Source: Pseudomonas huaxiensis
Lineage (GTDB): Bacteria > Pseudomonadota > Gammaproteobacteria > Pseudomonadales > Pseudomonadaceae
Length of the DNA stretch: 64,000 bases
NCBI RefSeq assembly: GCF_003231275.1
Contig: NZ_QKVL01000001.1
Span: 248,001 to 312,000 of the forward strand
Direction: 5' to 3'
Below, one piece after another: positions 54,329-63,153 of the stretch (positions within the stretch are counted from its first letter, which is position 1; every line of letters starts with the position of its first letter). The translations under genes and the position numbers were made by a program. Below the pieces are notes generated by a model. That model had not been told where the DNA came from. It saw nothing but the letters and a program-made list of their open reading frames with translations, and searched no databases.

Positions 54329-55424
54329 ATGGAAATCAATCCGATCCTGAATACCATCAAGGACCTCACCGAGCGTTCCGAGTCTATTCGGGGGTATCTT
54401 TGACTACGATCACAAGCATGACCGCCTGATCGAAGTCAACCGCGAGCTCGAAGACCCGAACGTCTGGAACAAGCCCGAGTACGCCCAGGAACTTGGCCGC
54501 GAGCGCGCCACCCTGGCGCAGATCGTCGAGACCCTGGACGGTTTGTCCGGTGGCCTGGCTGATTGCCGCGACCTGCTGGACATGGCCGTCGAAGAAGACG
54601 ATGAAGGCGCGGTCAACGACGTCGTCAGCGAACTCGACCGCCTGCGCGAGTCGCTGGAAGCGTTGGAATTCCGTCGGATGTTCAGCGGCGAGATGGACAT
54701 GAACAACGCCTACCTGGACATCCAGGCCGGTTCCGGCGGCACCGAGGCCCAGGACTGGGCCAACATCCTGCTGCGCATGTACCTGCGCTGGGCGTCCAAG
54801 CGTGGCTTCGACGCCACCATCATGGAACTGTCCGAGGGTGAAGTCGCCGGTATCAAAGGCGCTACCGTGCACATCAAGGGCGAATACGCCTTTGGCTGGC
54901 TGCGGACCGAGATCGGCGTGCATCGTCTGGTGCGCAAGAGCCCGTTCGACTCCGGCGCCCGTCGCCACACCTCGTTCTCGGCGGTGTTCGTCTCGCCCGA
55001 GATCGACGACAAGGTCGAAATCGAGATCAACCCGTCCGACCTGCGTATCGACACCTACCGCTCCTCCGGTGCCGGTGGTCAGCACGTAAACACCACCGAC
55101 TCGGCCGTACGTATCACCCACGTACCGACCAACACCGTGGTGAGCTGCCAGAACGAACGCTCCCAGCACGCCAACAAGGACACCGCCATGAAAATGCTGC
55201 GGGCCCGGTTGTACGAGCAGGAAATCCAGCGCCGCAACGCTGCCTCCCAAGCACTGGAAGACACCAAGTCGGACATCGGCTGGGGTCACCAGATCCGCTC
55301 CTACGTTCTGGATGCTTCGCGGATCAAAGACCTGCGCACCAACATCGAGCGCAGCGACTGCGACAAGGTGCTCGACGGCGATATCGACGAATACCTGGAA
55401 GCGAGCCTCAAACAGGGGCTGTAA
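54329..55424 (+). CDS. prfB: Peptide chain release factor 2 (programmed +1 frameshift)
   Basis: Translation starts at ATG 54329 and meets an in-frame TGA at 54401-54403 as codon 25. A +1 shift (skipping base 54401) joins it to the frame that ends at 55424, giving about 364 residues. RF2 recognises UGA and UAA stop codons; the catalytic GGQ lies in [16 protein letters not shown], and the tripeptide anticodon region is nearby as SPFDSGARR. The frameshift lets RF2 sense its own shortage. Confidence 0.97.
54390..54404 (+). promoter_or_regulatory. prfB: prfB +1 frameshift signal
   Basis: GGGGG (54390-54394) acts as an internal Shine-Dalgarno 3 bases before the slippery CTT (54398-54400), which is followed by TGA C. 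This is the standard RF2 autoregulation site. Confidence 0.97.
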
Positions 55425-55456
55425 CCGCGACACCCATGCGCGAGGCAATGCCCGTA

Positions 55457-55497
55457 GCCAGCGGGCTTGCCCGCGATCCCCGGTCTGCGACCGGGGA
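55457..55497. repeat. REP-like unit and hairpin between prfB and lysS
   Basis: GCCAGCGGGCTTGCCCGCGAT (55457-55477) is a degenerate REP. TCCCCGGT (55477-55484) then pairs with ACCGGGGA (55490-55497). It lies in the lysS leader, 29 bases before the start codon. Confidence 0.65.
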
Positions 55498-55526
55498 CAA
55501 CGAACCCTGATGGAAAAAGTGACGAC

Positions 55527-57029
55527 ATGAGCGATCTACAACTCGACCCGCAAGCCCAGCAACAGGAAGAAAACGCCCTGATCGCCCTGCGCAAGGAAAA
55601 GCTTGCCGCAGAACGCGCCAAGGGCCAGGCCTTCCCCAACGACTTCCGCCGTGACAGCTACTGCAACGACCTGCAGAAACAGTATGTCGACAAGACCAAG
55701 GAAGAGCTGGAAGCTGCAGCGATCCCGGTCAAGGTTGCCGGTCGCATCATGCTCAACCGTGGTTCGTTCATGGTGATCCAGGACATGACCGGGCGTATCC
55801 AGGTCTACGTCAACCGCAAGACCCTGCCGGAAGAAACCCTGGCCGCGGTCAAGACCTGGGACCTGGGCGACATCATCGCCGCCGAAGGCACCCTGGCTCG
55901 CTCCGGCAAGGGCGACCTGTACGTTGAAATGACCAACGTGCGCCTGCTGACCAAGTCGCTGCGCCCGCTGCCGGACAAGCACCACGGCCTGACCGACACC
56001 GAGCAGCGCTATCGCCAGCGCTACGTCGACCTGATCGTCAACGAGGAAACCCGCGAGACCTTCCGCGTGCGTTCCCTGGTCATCTCCCACATCCGCAGCT
56101 TCCTGGCCAAGCGCGACTTCCTCGAAGTCGAGACGCCGATGCTGCAGACCATTCCTGGCGGTGCCGCGGCCAAGCCGTTCGAAACCCACCACAACGCGCT
56201 GGACATGCCGATGTTCCTGCGTATCGCCCCGGAGCTGTACCTCAAGCGTCTGGTGGTCGGTGGTTTCGAGAAAGTGTTCGAGATCAACCGCAACTTCCGC
56301 AACGAAGGCGTTTCGACCCGGCACAACCCTGAATTCACCATGCTTGAGTTCTACCAGGCCTACGCCGACTACAACGACAACATGGACCTCACCGAGGAAC
56401 TGTTCCGCGAGCTGGCGCAGCTTGTTCTGGGCAGCACCGACGTGCCGTACGGCGAGAAAGTCTTCCACTTCGGCGAGCCGTTCGTGCGCCTGAGCGTGTT
56501 CGACTCGATCCTCAAGTACAACCCGGAACTCACCGAGGCTGACCTGCTGGACGTCGACAAGGCCCGTGCCATCGCCAAGAAAGCCGGCGCCAAGGTGCTC
56601 GGCCACGAAGGCCTGGGCAAGCTGCAGGTGATGATTTTCGAAGAACTGGTGGAGAGCAAGCTGGAGCAGCCGCACTTCATCACCGAATACCCGTTCGAAG
56701 TCTCGCCGCTGGCCCGTCGCAACGACAAGAACCCGAACGTCACCGACCGCTTCGAGCTGTTCATTGGTGGGCGCGAGATCGCCAACGCCTATTCCGAGCT
56801 CAACGATGCCGAAGACCAGGCCGAGCGCTTCATGGCCCAGGTGGCCGAGAAGGACGCCGGTGACGACGAAGCCATGCACTACGACGCCGACTTCGTCCGC
56901 GCTCTGGAGTACGGCATGCCGCCAACCGCAGGTGAAGGTATCGGTATCGACCGTCTGGTCATGCTGCTGACCAACTCGCCGTCGATCCGCGATGTGATCC
57001 TGTTCCCGCATATGCGTCCGCAGGCCTGA
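55527..57029 (+). CDS. lysS: Lysyl-tRNA synthetase, class II
   Basis: 500 residues. An N-terminal anticodon-binding OB fold (about 60-170) is followed by the class II catalytic core: motif 1 around [10 protein letters not shown], motif 2 [18 protein letters not shown] and motif 3 [11 protein letters not shown]. It charges tRNA-Lys. Start ATG at 55527 gives [16 protein letters not shown], usual for Pseudomonas. It follows prfB as in most gammaproteobacteria. Confidence 0.98.
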   Translation: MSDLQLDPQAQQQEENALIALRKEKLAAERAKGQAFPNDFRRDSYCNDLQKQYVDKTKEELEAAAIPVKVAGRIMLNRGSFMVIQDMTGRIQVYVNRKTLPEETLAAVKTWDLGDIIAAEGTLARSGKGDLYVEMTNVRLLTKSLRPLPDKHHGLTDTEQRYRQRYVDLIVNEETRETFRVRSLVISHIRSFLAKRDFLEVETPMLQTIPGGAAAKPFETHHNALDMPMFLRIAPELYLKRLVVGGFEKVFEINRNFRNEGVSTRHNPEFTMLEFYQAYADYNDNMDLTEELFRELAQLVLGSTDVPYGEKVFHFGEPFVRLSVFDSILKYNPELTEADLLDVDKARAIAKKAGAKVLGHEGLGKLQVMIFEELVESKLEQPHFITEYPFEVSPLARRNDKNPNVTDRFELFIGGREIANAYSELNDAEDQAERFMAQVAEKDAGDDEAMHYDADFVRALEYGMPPTAGEGIGIDRLVMLLTNSPSIRDVILFPHMRPQA

Positions 57030-57036
57030 TGGCCTG

Positions 57037-57099
57037 ATCGCCGGCAAGCCGGCTCCCACAGTGATAGTCCGCCCCTGTGGGAGCCGGCTTGCCGGCGAT
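57037..57099. repeat. REPIN downstream of lysS
   Basis: Two perfectly inverted REPs, ATCGCCGGCAAGCCGGCTCC plus CACA and its reverse complement, around a short centre. Confidence 0.92.
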
Positions 57100-57124
57100 G
57101 AGGTCCGAGAGCGCAACATGAATC

Positions 57125-57146
57125 AGCCGCCCTTGGCGGCTTTTTC
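57125..57146 (+). terminator. Rho-independent terminator after lysS
   Basis: AGCCGCC (57125-57131) pairs with GGCGGCT (57135-57141) around a CTT loop, followed by TTTTC. Confidence 0.88.
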
Positions 57147-57182
57147 ATGCCTGTAAATCCCAGATTTCGAGGTAACCCGCCA

Positions 57183-57899
57183 GTGACTCTCCCCATGACA
57201 CAACAAGGCGCTGCTGGCGTCGCCACCGCAGTGGCAGAAAGCGTGCAGTACCAAGGCCGCAAGGCCAGCCGGCAAGGCAGCGAACAGCGCCGCCAGCAGA
57301 TTCTCGACGCGGCCATGCGCATCGTCGTGCGTGACGGCGTGCGTGGCGTGCGCCATCGTGCGGTGGCGACGGAGGCGGGCGTGCCGCTGTCGGCCACCAC
57401 TTACTACTTCAACGATATCCAGGACCTGCTCAGCGACACCTTCGCCCAGTACGTCGAGCGCAGCGCCGCCTACATGGCCAAGCTGTGGGAGAACACCGAA
57501 GTGATCCTGCGTCAGTTGCTCGCCCAGGGTGATGGCAGCCCGGCCTCGCGAGCGCGGCTGGCCGACGAGGTGGCGAAGATGACCGCCGAGTACGTCCAGC
57601 GCCAATTGCACAACCGCCGCGACTTCCTCATGGCCGAGCAGGCATTCCGCCAGGAAGCCCTGTTGTGCCCGCGCCTGGCCGAGCTGGTGAAGCTGCACGA
57701 GCAGATTCTGCTGCGTGGCGCCTGCCAGCTTTTGCAGGTCGTGGGCTCGCGTCAGCCGCAGCAAGACGCCATTGTGTTGACGGCAATAATCGAGCAGATG
57801 GAATATCAGGGCCTGCTCGATGCCGCAAAACCGCAGGCTGAAGGGCAGATGCTCGCTATTCTTGTCCGTTACCTGCATCTGGTGCTGGCAGCGGAATAA
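57183..57899 (+). CDS. TetR-family transcriptional regulator
   Basis: 238 residues from a GTG at 57183, which has GAGGT at good spacing; an ATG at 57195 is too far from it. The N-terminal helix-turn-helix (RRQQILDAAMRIVVRDGVRGVRHRAVATEAGVPLSATTYYFNDIQDLLSDTF, about 33-85) is typical, and the C-terminal ligand domain is unassigned. It lies upstream of a lipoprotein gene and may share its transcript. The target is unknown. Confidence 0.88.
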   Translation: MTLPMTQQGAAGVATAVAESVQYQGRKASRQGSEQRRQQILDAAMRIVVRDGVRGVRHRAVATEAGVPLSATTYYFNDIQDLLSDTFAQYVERSAAYMAKLWENTEVILRQLLAQGDGSPASRARLADEVAKMTAEYVQRQLHNRRDFLMAEQAFRQEALLCPRLAELVKLHEQILLRGACQLLQVVGSRQPQQDAIVLTAIIEQMEYQGLLDAAKPQAEGQMLAILVRYLHLVLAAE

Positions 57900-57925
57900 G
57901 CCGCGAGCCCCTCAAGGAGAACCTG

Positions 57926-58471
57926 ATGAAAGCCTGGCGTGTGCTGCTGGCCCTGTCTTTCCTGTTGTTGAACGGCTGTCTGGTGACATTCAACGAGCCG
58001 ATCCCGGCCAACGAGCCGGCACCCAAGGCCCTGTTGGGCAAGTGGACCAGCAAGGATGCCTGGGGCGAACCCCTGACCCTGCTGATCAGCCGCTCCGGTG
58101 GCAACGCCTACAAGGCTGTGGCCACGGCCAAGGACAAGCCGCGTCAGGAATACGCGTTCACCGTGTCGCGTCATGGCAACCGCTGGTACCTCTCGGCGGG
58201 CGTGCCCAAGGCCATGGGCGGGAATTTCCTGATCGGCGGCTTCGAAGTGATCGATAGCAAGGAACTGGTGGTCTACAACCTCGATGTCGAGCAGGTCAAC
58301 CAGGCCCTGGAAAAGAAAGAACTCAGCGGCCGCAGCATCGAAGTGCCGGAAGACAACGGCGACGGCGTGTTGATCGACAGTCCGGTGGAGCGTGTCCTGG
58401 CGTACCTGGATGACCCGGCCAACTCCGACCTGTTCGTCGAAGTGGCCCGTTTCCAGCGCGCCGGCAAATAA
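57926..58471 (+). CDS. Uncharacterised lipoprotein
   Basis: 181 residues. A lipobox LNGC at about residues 15-18 marks it as a lipoprotein. The mature part has LLGKWTSKDAWGEPLTLLISRSGGNAYKAV, which looks like a small beta-rich domain. AAGGAG precedes the ATG. It is followed after 19 bases by the QEGLA-motif gene, so the two are likely co-transcribed. Confidence 0.85.
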   Translation: MKAWRVLLALSFLLLNGCLVTFNEPIPANEPAPKALLGKWTSKDAWGEPLTLLISRSGGNAYKAVATAKDKPRQEYAFTVSRHGNRWYLSAGVPKAMGGNFLIGGFEVIDSKELVVYNLDVEQVNQALEKKELSGRSIEVPEDNGDGVLIDSPVERVLAYLDDPANSDLFVEVARFQRAGK

Positions 58472-58490
58472 CTGAAACGAGGAGTGGGGC

Positions 58491-59768
58491 GTGGACGAGT
58501 ACCAGCAGACGATACGGACCCTGTCTGATCGCATTGTTCAGGCGCAGACGCCGATTCGCGTGCTCGATGCGGTGAAGTGGGACGACAGCATCCGCCAGGG
58601 CTTTCTCAAGGCCAAGGGCAAGGAACCACCGGCGGTGGACCGCGCCTATTACCAGAACCGGCCCTTGTCGTTCGACTCCGGCGCGCTGAAGCTGGAATTC
58701 CAGAACATCGAGCGCGATATCACCCGCCGCTTGGGCCAGTTCAATCCGGTCGGGCAGATCATGCGGCGCATGTGCAAGGAGTACCGCATGGTGGTGCGCA
58801 TGCTCGAAGCACGCGGCACCGAAGATTTCGGGCTGATCTCCCAGGAACTCTACGGCGCCGCCTCCGACGCCTTCCACGCCGGTGACCCGACGCTCGCCGA
58901 CCTCGGCCTGATGCTCTCGGACTACCTGAACAACATCGACGGCCGTGGCGACCTCAAGGACGAACCGAAGAACCTCTGCGCCAAGGAGGCGGTGCAAATC
59001 CTGCAGCAGCGCCTGAACAAGGTGTTCGGCGAGGCCGAGGGCACCATCCGGGTATTCGAGTCGGACGGCATCGTCGCCGACGCGGCGGCGGGGGCGGACT
59101 ACATCAAGATCCGCGCCGACGCCATGTTCAACAGCCGCGACGTCCGCGCGCTGGAGGTCCACGAGGGCCTGGTGCACGTCGGCACCACCCTCAACGGCCT
59201 GAACCAGCCGATTTGTACCTTCCTCGCCAAGGGCCCGCCCTCGTCGACGGTGACCCAGGAAGGCCTGGCGATCCTCATGGAGGTCATCGCCTTCGCGTCC
59301 TACCCGAGTCGCCTGCGCAAGCTGACCAACCGCACCCGTGCCATCCACATGGTCGAGGAGGGCGCCGACTTCCTGCAGGTCTTCGAATTCTTCCGCGCCC
59401 AGGGCTTCGAGATGGCGGAAAGCTACGGCAACGCCAGTCGGGTGTTCCGTGGTTCGGTGCCCAATGGTCTGCCGTTCACCAAAGACTTGTCCTACCTCAA
59501 GGGCTTCATCATGGTTTACAACTACATTCAGTTGGCCGTGCGCAAGGGCAAGCTCGAACAGATACCGCTGCTGTTCTGCGGCAAGACCACCCTGGAAGAC
59601 ATGCGGACCCTGCGCCAACTGGTGGACGAAGGCCTGGTGGAACCGCCCAAGTACCTGCCGGAGCAGTTCCGCGACCTCAACGCGCTGTCGGCCTGGATGT
59701 GTTTCTCCAACTTCCTCAACCACTTGAGCCTGGACCGGATTGAAGCCGACTACTCGAACATTCTCTGA
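58491..59768 (+). CDS. QEGLA-motif protein (DUF1704, metallopeptidase-like)
   Basis: 425 residues from a GTG with GGAGTGG upstream. It matches the family annotated as flavohemoglobin expression-modulating QEGLA motif protein. The core reads HEGLVHVGTTLNG followed about 22 residues later by TVTQEGLAILMEV. That is an HExxxH zinc-site pattern with a downstream Glu, shared with the DUF1704 family that includes eukaryotic tubulin tyrosine carboxypeptidases (MATCAP). A peptidase activity is therefore possible here, but the bacterial substrate is unknown. Confidence 0.88.
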   Translation: MDEYQQTIRTLSDRIVQAQTPIRVLDAVKWDDSIRQGFLKAKGKEPPAVDRAYYQNRPLSFDSGALKLEFQNIERDITRRLGQFNPVGQIMRRMCKEYRMVVRMLEARGTEDFGLISQELYGAASDAFHAGDPTLADLGLMLSDYLNNIDGRGDLKDEPKNLCAKEAVQILQQRLNKVFGEAEGTIRVFESDGIVADAAAGADYIKIRADAMFNSRDVRALEVHEGLVHVGTTLNGLNQPICTFLAKGPPSSTVTQEGLAILMEVIAFASYPSRLRKLTNRTRAIHMVEEGADFLQVFEFFRAQGFEMAESYGNASRVFRGSVPNGLPFTKDLSYLKGFIMVYNYIQLAVRKGKLEQIPLLFCGKTTLEDMRTLRQLVDEGLVEPPKYLPEQFRDLNALSAWMCFSNFLNHLSLDRIEADYSNIL

Positions 59769-60663
59769 GCGCTGGCGCGGGCTGTTCGCCCTGGGCCTGA
59801 TGCTGCTGGGCCTGTCCGGGTGCAGCTCGCTGCTGTTCTATCCCGAGCCGGGTCAGCCCTTCACCCCTGAAAAGGCCAAACTGGCCTGGCGCGACGTCAG
59901 CCTGACCGCCGCAGACGGCACCCGCCTGCACGGCTGGTGGCTGCCGGCCAAGGAGGGCGTGGAGGTCAAGGGCACCGTGCTGCACCTGCACGGCAACGGC
60001 GGCAATCTGGCCTGGCACCTGGGCGGCAGCTACTGGTTGCCGGAGCAGGGTTATCAGGTGCTGATGATCGATTACCGCGGTTATGGGCTGTCCGAAGGAA
60101 AACCCGGTTTGCCCGAGGTCTACCAGGACATCGGCGCCGCCCTCGACTGGTTGAAAAAAGCCCCGAAAGTCCAGGGCAAGCCGCTGGTGCTGCTGGGACA
60201 AAGCCTCGGTGGTGCCATGGCGATCCACTACCTGGCGCAACATCCGGAACAAGCGCAGCGCTTCAAGGCGCTGGTGTTCGACGGTGTTCCGGCCAGTTAC
60301 CGCGCGGTGGGGCGCTTTGCCCTGAGCACCTCGTGGATGACCTGGCCGCTGCAGGTGCCGCTTTCGTGGATGGTGCCTGATGGCGACAGCGCCATCCATT
60401 CCATCGGCCTGCTGAAAAACCCGCCGAAACTGTTCTTCCACAGCATCGATGACGCCCTGGTGCCCGTTGAAAACGGCATCCGCCTGTATCAGGCCGCGCC
60501 GCCGCCACGGGTGCTGCAACTGGTGCGTGGCGCCCATGTACAGACCTTCGCCGACCCGACCTGGCGCCAGGTGATGGTGCGTTTCCTCGACGATCCCGAA
60601 CATTTCAACGGCCTGCGTCGCCTGGCCGAAGTCCCCAATTATCCTGACGAGAAGTCGCAATGA
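59740..60663 (+). CDS. Alpha/beta-hydrolase lipoprotein (serine hydrolase)
   Basis: 307 residues from a TTG at 59740, overlapping the previous gene by 29 bases. The lipobox LSGC lies near residues 25-28. The hydrolase core shows HLHGNGGN (oxyanion region), IDYRGYGLSEG, the nucleophile in LLGQSLGGAMA, an Asp in FHSIDDALVP and a His in RGAHVQTFAD. The substrate is unknown; BEM46-like hydrolases have this layout. The start codon is the weakest point of the call. Confidence 0.85.
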   Translation: MKPTTRTFSERWRGLFALGLMLLGLSGCSSLLFYPEPGQPFTPEKAKLAWRDVSLTAADGTRLHGWWLPAKEGVEVKGTVLHLHGNGGNLAWHLGGSYWLPEQGYQVLMIDYRGYGLSEGKPGLPEVYQDIGAALDWLKKAPKVQGKPLVLLGQSLGGAMAIHYLAQHPEQAQRFKALVFDGVPASYRAVGRFALSTSWMTWPLQVPLSWMVPDGDSAIHSIGLLKNPPKLFFHSIDDALVPVENGIRLYQAAPPPRVLQLVRGAHVQTFADPTWRQVMVRFLDDPEHFNGLRRLAEVPNYPDEKSQ

Positions 60664-60986
60664 GTGAAGAACGCAACGCCGTCCCCCTGATCATTACCGG
60701 AGTCTGCAGCATCGTCGGTACCGTGTGCGCCCTGTGGTACTACGGCTACCTGCATTTCGCCAAGCCGGAGGATGCCCTGCTGTTGTCGGAATTCACCATG
60801 CTCAAGACGGTGCCGGGCGAGGACTACAAAATCGCCCTGACCCCCGCGCCGCAAATGGCGCAGTGCATCGATGGTGTGCTGGTGCTGTTCGACATGCAGC
60901 AGAAAGGTCTGACCGGCGTGCTGGTGGACAACAAGAAGCAGGCGGTGCGCTGCATGGGGCAGGAGACGCCGCAGCAGACGGAGTGA
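60660..60986 (+). CDS. Small uncharacterised membrane protein
   Basis: 108 residues with one hydrophobic segment (about 8-29, PLIITGVCSIVGTVCALWYYGYL). The remainder, with two cysteines (MAQCIDG and AVRCMGQ), probably faces the periplasm. It overlaps the hydrolase stop by four bases (ATGA), so translation is coupled. No family recognised. Confidence 0.8.
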   Translation: MSEERNAVPLIITGVCSIVGTVCALWYYGYLHFAKPEDALLLSEFTMLKTVPGEDYKIALTPAPQMAQCIDGVLVLFDMQQKGLTGVLVDNKKQAVRCMGQETPQQTE

Positions 60987-61026
60987 TTGCAAAAAAGCCA
61001 TTGCGGGCTGCAGGCTCCACAAACGT

Positions 61027-61050
61027 TGTGGGAGCCGGCTTGCCGGCGAT
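61027..61050. repeat. Single REP sequence
   Basis: TGTGGGAGCCGGCTTGCCGG followed by CGAT lies just beyond the end of the toxin remnant. Confidence 0.85.
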
Positions 61051-61063
61051 GGCTTTTATACCG

Positions 61064-61408
61064 TCAATGGGTGATGCGAGCTGCCGCAGCCCCGTAGACC
61101 TGGTTTCTCTCTCGCTTGCCAACGGCGATCACCAACACGACCAGCCGGTCTTCGATGACCTGATAGACCAACCGATACCTAGTGCCAGTCAGTTAAACCA
61201 ATTGGGGCCGCTTTGCAGCCCTTCGCGAGCAAGCTCGCTCCTACACAGTTGTGCACAGACAAAGCACTGACTCAAGGTTTTGCGGGGGCCCTGTAGGAGC
61301 GAGCTTGCTCGCGAAGGGTTGTAAAGCAGCCCCAACATCGGCGCTGAAACGCTAACTGACTGGTGTTAACCGATAGCCGATGTCTTGCAGCTTGATCTTG
61401 TGGCAATC
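61064..61408 (-). pseudogene. relE: RelE-type toxin remnant, 5'-deleted and split by a mobile element
   Basis: On the minus strand, 61408-61368 encodes DCHKIKLQDIGYRL and, after a 190-base insertion, 61177-61064 encodes RYRLVYQVIEDRLVVLVIAV and GKRERNQVY up to a stop. Joined at the duplicated TATCGGTT they give the normal RelE core GYRLVYQV. The first half of the toxin is missing, so the deletion joins the antitoxin frame to the middle of the toxin. The toxin cannot be made. Confidence 0.85.
61178..61367. mobile_element. 190-bp REP-bearing MITE-like element with 8-bp target duplication
   Basis: Direct repeats AACCGATA flank it (61170-61177 and 61368-61375). Terminal inverted repeats share CCAGTCAGTT (left end CCTAGTGCCAGTCAGTT, right end AACTGACTGGTGTT). 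Inside are two inverted REPs of the TAGGAGCGAGCTTGCTCGCG type with longer imperfect arms (GGGGCCGCTTTGCAGCCCTT and AAGGGTTGTAAAGCAGCCCC). It carries no coding capacity and must have been moved by an enzyme encoded elsewhere. Confidence 0.8.
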
Positions 61409-61677
61409 CCGTCGGCGTCCGCGATGAGCTCATCGATATCTACCCTGACGGCAGGCTCCCCACGCCGTTGCCTGACGAGCTCCGCCAGTTGCGCATCATC
61501 AATCAGTTCCATCATCGCTTCGTAGCGATCTGGCGGCACCGCATAGAACGCGGGCTCATTTCTGTTGAGGATGACAACGGTTTCGCCGTTGGCTTCGCGG
61601 AGGGTGCCCATGGGGTCTTTTTTAAGGTCGGTGACCGATGCGGCTACATCGGCCAAGACCGCGAATGTCATTGCCAT
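61366..61677 (-). CDS. Phd/YefM (RelB-like) antitoxin, 3' end altered
   Basis: 103 residues from the ATG at 61677, preceded by AGGAA. The N-terminus MAMTFAVLADVAASVTDLKKDPMGTL and VVILNRNEPAFYAVPPDRYEAMMEL are typical DNA-binding antitoxin sequence. After VRVDIDEL the frame runs on into former toxin DNA (IADADGIATRSSCKTSAIG), so the tail is not native and the stop comes from the insertion boundary. It could still repress its own promoter, but its toxin partner is dead. Confidence 0.85.
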   Translation of the reverse strand: MAMTFAVLADVAASVTDLKKDPMGTLREANGETVVILNRNEPAFYAVPPDRYEAMMELIDDAQLAELVRQRRGEPAVRVDIDELIADADGIATRSSCKTSAIG

Positions 61678-61845
61678 GGCAACATTTCCTGATGGGGTGC
61701 GCTGTCGGGAGGTGCCTCGTTTCAGGTAGGCCATGGCTGATATCGAAGATCAGCGGCTTTGCCGGAAGCGAAGTAACGCGATGGTAGTTCTTTTTGTGGT
61801 GCTTTTAAAGGTGCTTTAAGTAGTGTTTTTTAATGTGACAGAGCA

Positions 61846-61876
61846 AAAAAATCCCGCCAATCTGGCGGGATTTTTC
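61846..61876. terminator. Bidirectional terminator downstream of lptF
   Basis: ATCCCGCCA (61851-61859) pairs with TGGCGGGAT (61863-61871), with an A run on one side and a T run on the other. It serves the minus-strand lipoprotein operon. Confidence 0.9.
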
Positions 61877-61891
61877 ATTTCAGCCTGACGC

Positions 61892-62689
61892 TTATTGCGC
61901 GCTGCTCACGCTACGTGGTGCCACTGGCTGGTTGTCGTTGGAGATGGTCACTTCCACGCGACGGTTTTGCGCACGGCCCGAGTTGCTGGTGTTATCGGCA
62001 ACCGGGTATTCCTTGCCATAGCCCTGGGCAACGATACGGGCCGGGTCGACACCGGCACGGACCAGCGCCATGCGCACGGAGTTGGCGCGACGCTCGGACA
62101 GGCCCTGGTTGTAGTTGGCGCTGCCGGTGCTGTCGGTGTAGCCCTCGACGATCACCTTGCGGTCAGGGTTTTCCTGGAGGAACTGCGCCAGCTTGGTGAT
62201 GTTGGGGTAGGCGCTGGGTTTCAGCTCGGCCTTGTTGTAGTCGAACAGCACGTCGCCGAAGGTCACCAAGGTGCCGCGTTCGGTCTGCTTGGCGTTGAGG
62301 CTTTCCTGCAACTTCTTGATCTGCGCGTCACGGGCATCCAGGCGGGCCTGGGCGCGCTGGGCGGCGGCGTTTTTCAGGTTGGCCTCGGCAGTGCGCAGGG
62401 CGATGGTCTGCTTGGCCACTTCGACGCGCTGGTTGGTCAGGTAGGCGAGCTGGTCGACCTTCTTGTTGTCTTCCTTGTCCATGTAGGCCTTGTCGGCCTT
62501 GTTCAGCCAGTCCTGGGCGTCCTTGGTTTCAAGGGCCGCGACCTTGCTCGACTGCGGATCGCTCTGCAGCGCGGAGAAGTTGGTGCGGGCCGATTCCAGA
62601 TTCGGGTTCGGCTGGTGGGCGCAGGCGACCAGGCCGATGCTCAGGGCCAGGAGGGCGGGGATCATCACGTGGTTACGCATAGTGTTCAT
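61892..62689 (-). CDS. lptF: OmpA-family outer-membrane lipoprotein LptF
   Basis: 265 residues. Lipobox LVAC near residues 20-23. A DUF4398-type helical region (about 27-130) is rich in Ala, Lys and Gln and probably a coiled coil. The OmpA C-terminal peptidoglycan-binding domain (about 142-255) has VLFDYNKAELKP, VEGYTDSTGSANYNQGLSERRANSV and GRAQNRRVEV. It tethers the outer membrane to the cell wall. Position and make-up match P. aeruginosa LptF, which is AlgU-dependent. It follows the DUF4398 gene by 38 bases. Confidence 0.9.
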   Translation of the reverse strand: MNTMRNHVMIPALLALSIGLVACAHQPNPNLESARTNFSALQSDPQSSKVAALETKDAQDWLNKADKAYMDKEDNKKVDQLAYLTNQRVEVAKQTIALRTAEANLKNAAAQRAQARLDARDAQIKKLQESLNAKQTERGTLVTFGDVLFDYNKAELKPSAYPNITKLAQFLQENPDRKVIVEGYTDSTGSANYNQGLSERRANSVRMALVRAGVDPARIVAQGYGKEYPVADNTSNSGRAQNRRVEVTISNDNQPVAPRSVSSAQ

Positions 62690-62727
62690 CCTTTAATCAA
62701 TTCGAAGTGCACGGGGCAATGGCGCGC

Positions 62728-63153
62728 TTACTGCGGCTGGGTGGGCTCGGCGGCGCGCATACCTTCTTCGCGCAGTTCCTGAACGCCCTGGCGGGAGTCC
62801 TGCAAGGCTTTCTGGGCTTTCATGGCCTGGGCCTTGCGCTCAGCGACGCGGGCATCCCACTCCGCCTGTTCGGCCAGCAGCTTCGCTTCGTCATACTTCT
62901 TGTCGTGCATGGCGATTTCGGCTTGCTTGAACTTGTCCTGAGCGGCTTTCATCTCCACGGCGGCGTACTCGGTACCACCGGCGCTGACGGCGGAATTGAC
63001 CGCCGACTGGGTCACGGCGTACTGCTCGGTGGGTGGCTTGCCAGCACAGCCGGCCAATACCAGGCTACTGCCCAGGGCCAGCGCGGCCAGCTTGATCCCG
63101 CGCAGTTGGAACGGGGTTTTCTCGATGCGGGTCTTCATGGTGGTCAACTCCAT
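62728..63153 (-). CDS. DUF4398 lipoprotein
   Basis: 141 residues. Lipobox LAGC near residues 33-36. The mature part is one long helical domain with AAQDKFKQAEIAMHDKKYDEAKLLAEQAEWDARVAERKAQA, resembling the N-terminal half of LptF. Two starts are possible: ATG 63153 (CAGGAG 8 bases upstream, used here) and ATG 63138. First gene of the lptF operon, behind an AlgU-like promoter. Confidence 0.87.
   Translation of the reverse strand: MELTTMKTRIEKTPFQLRGIKLAALALGSSLVLAGCAGKPPTEQYAVTQSAVNSAVSAGGTEYAAVEMKAAQDKFKQAEIAMHDKKYDEAKLLAEQAEWDARVAERKAQAMKAQKALQDSRQGVQELREEGMRAAEPTQPQ

Noticed and set aside
54401..54403. In-frame TGA near the start of prfB as a disabling mutation
   Set aside because: It is the normal programmed frameshift site with its internal Shine-Dalgarno and CTT TGAC context.
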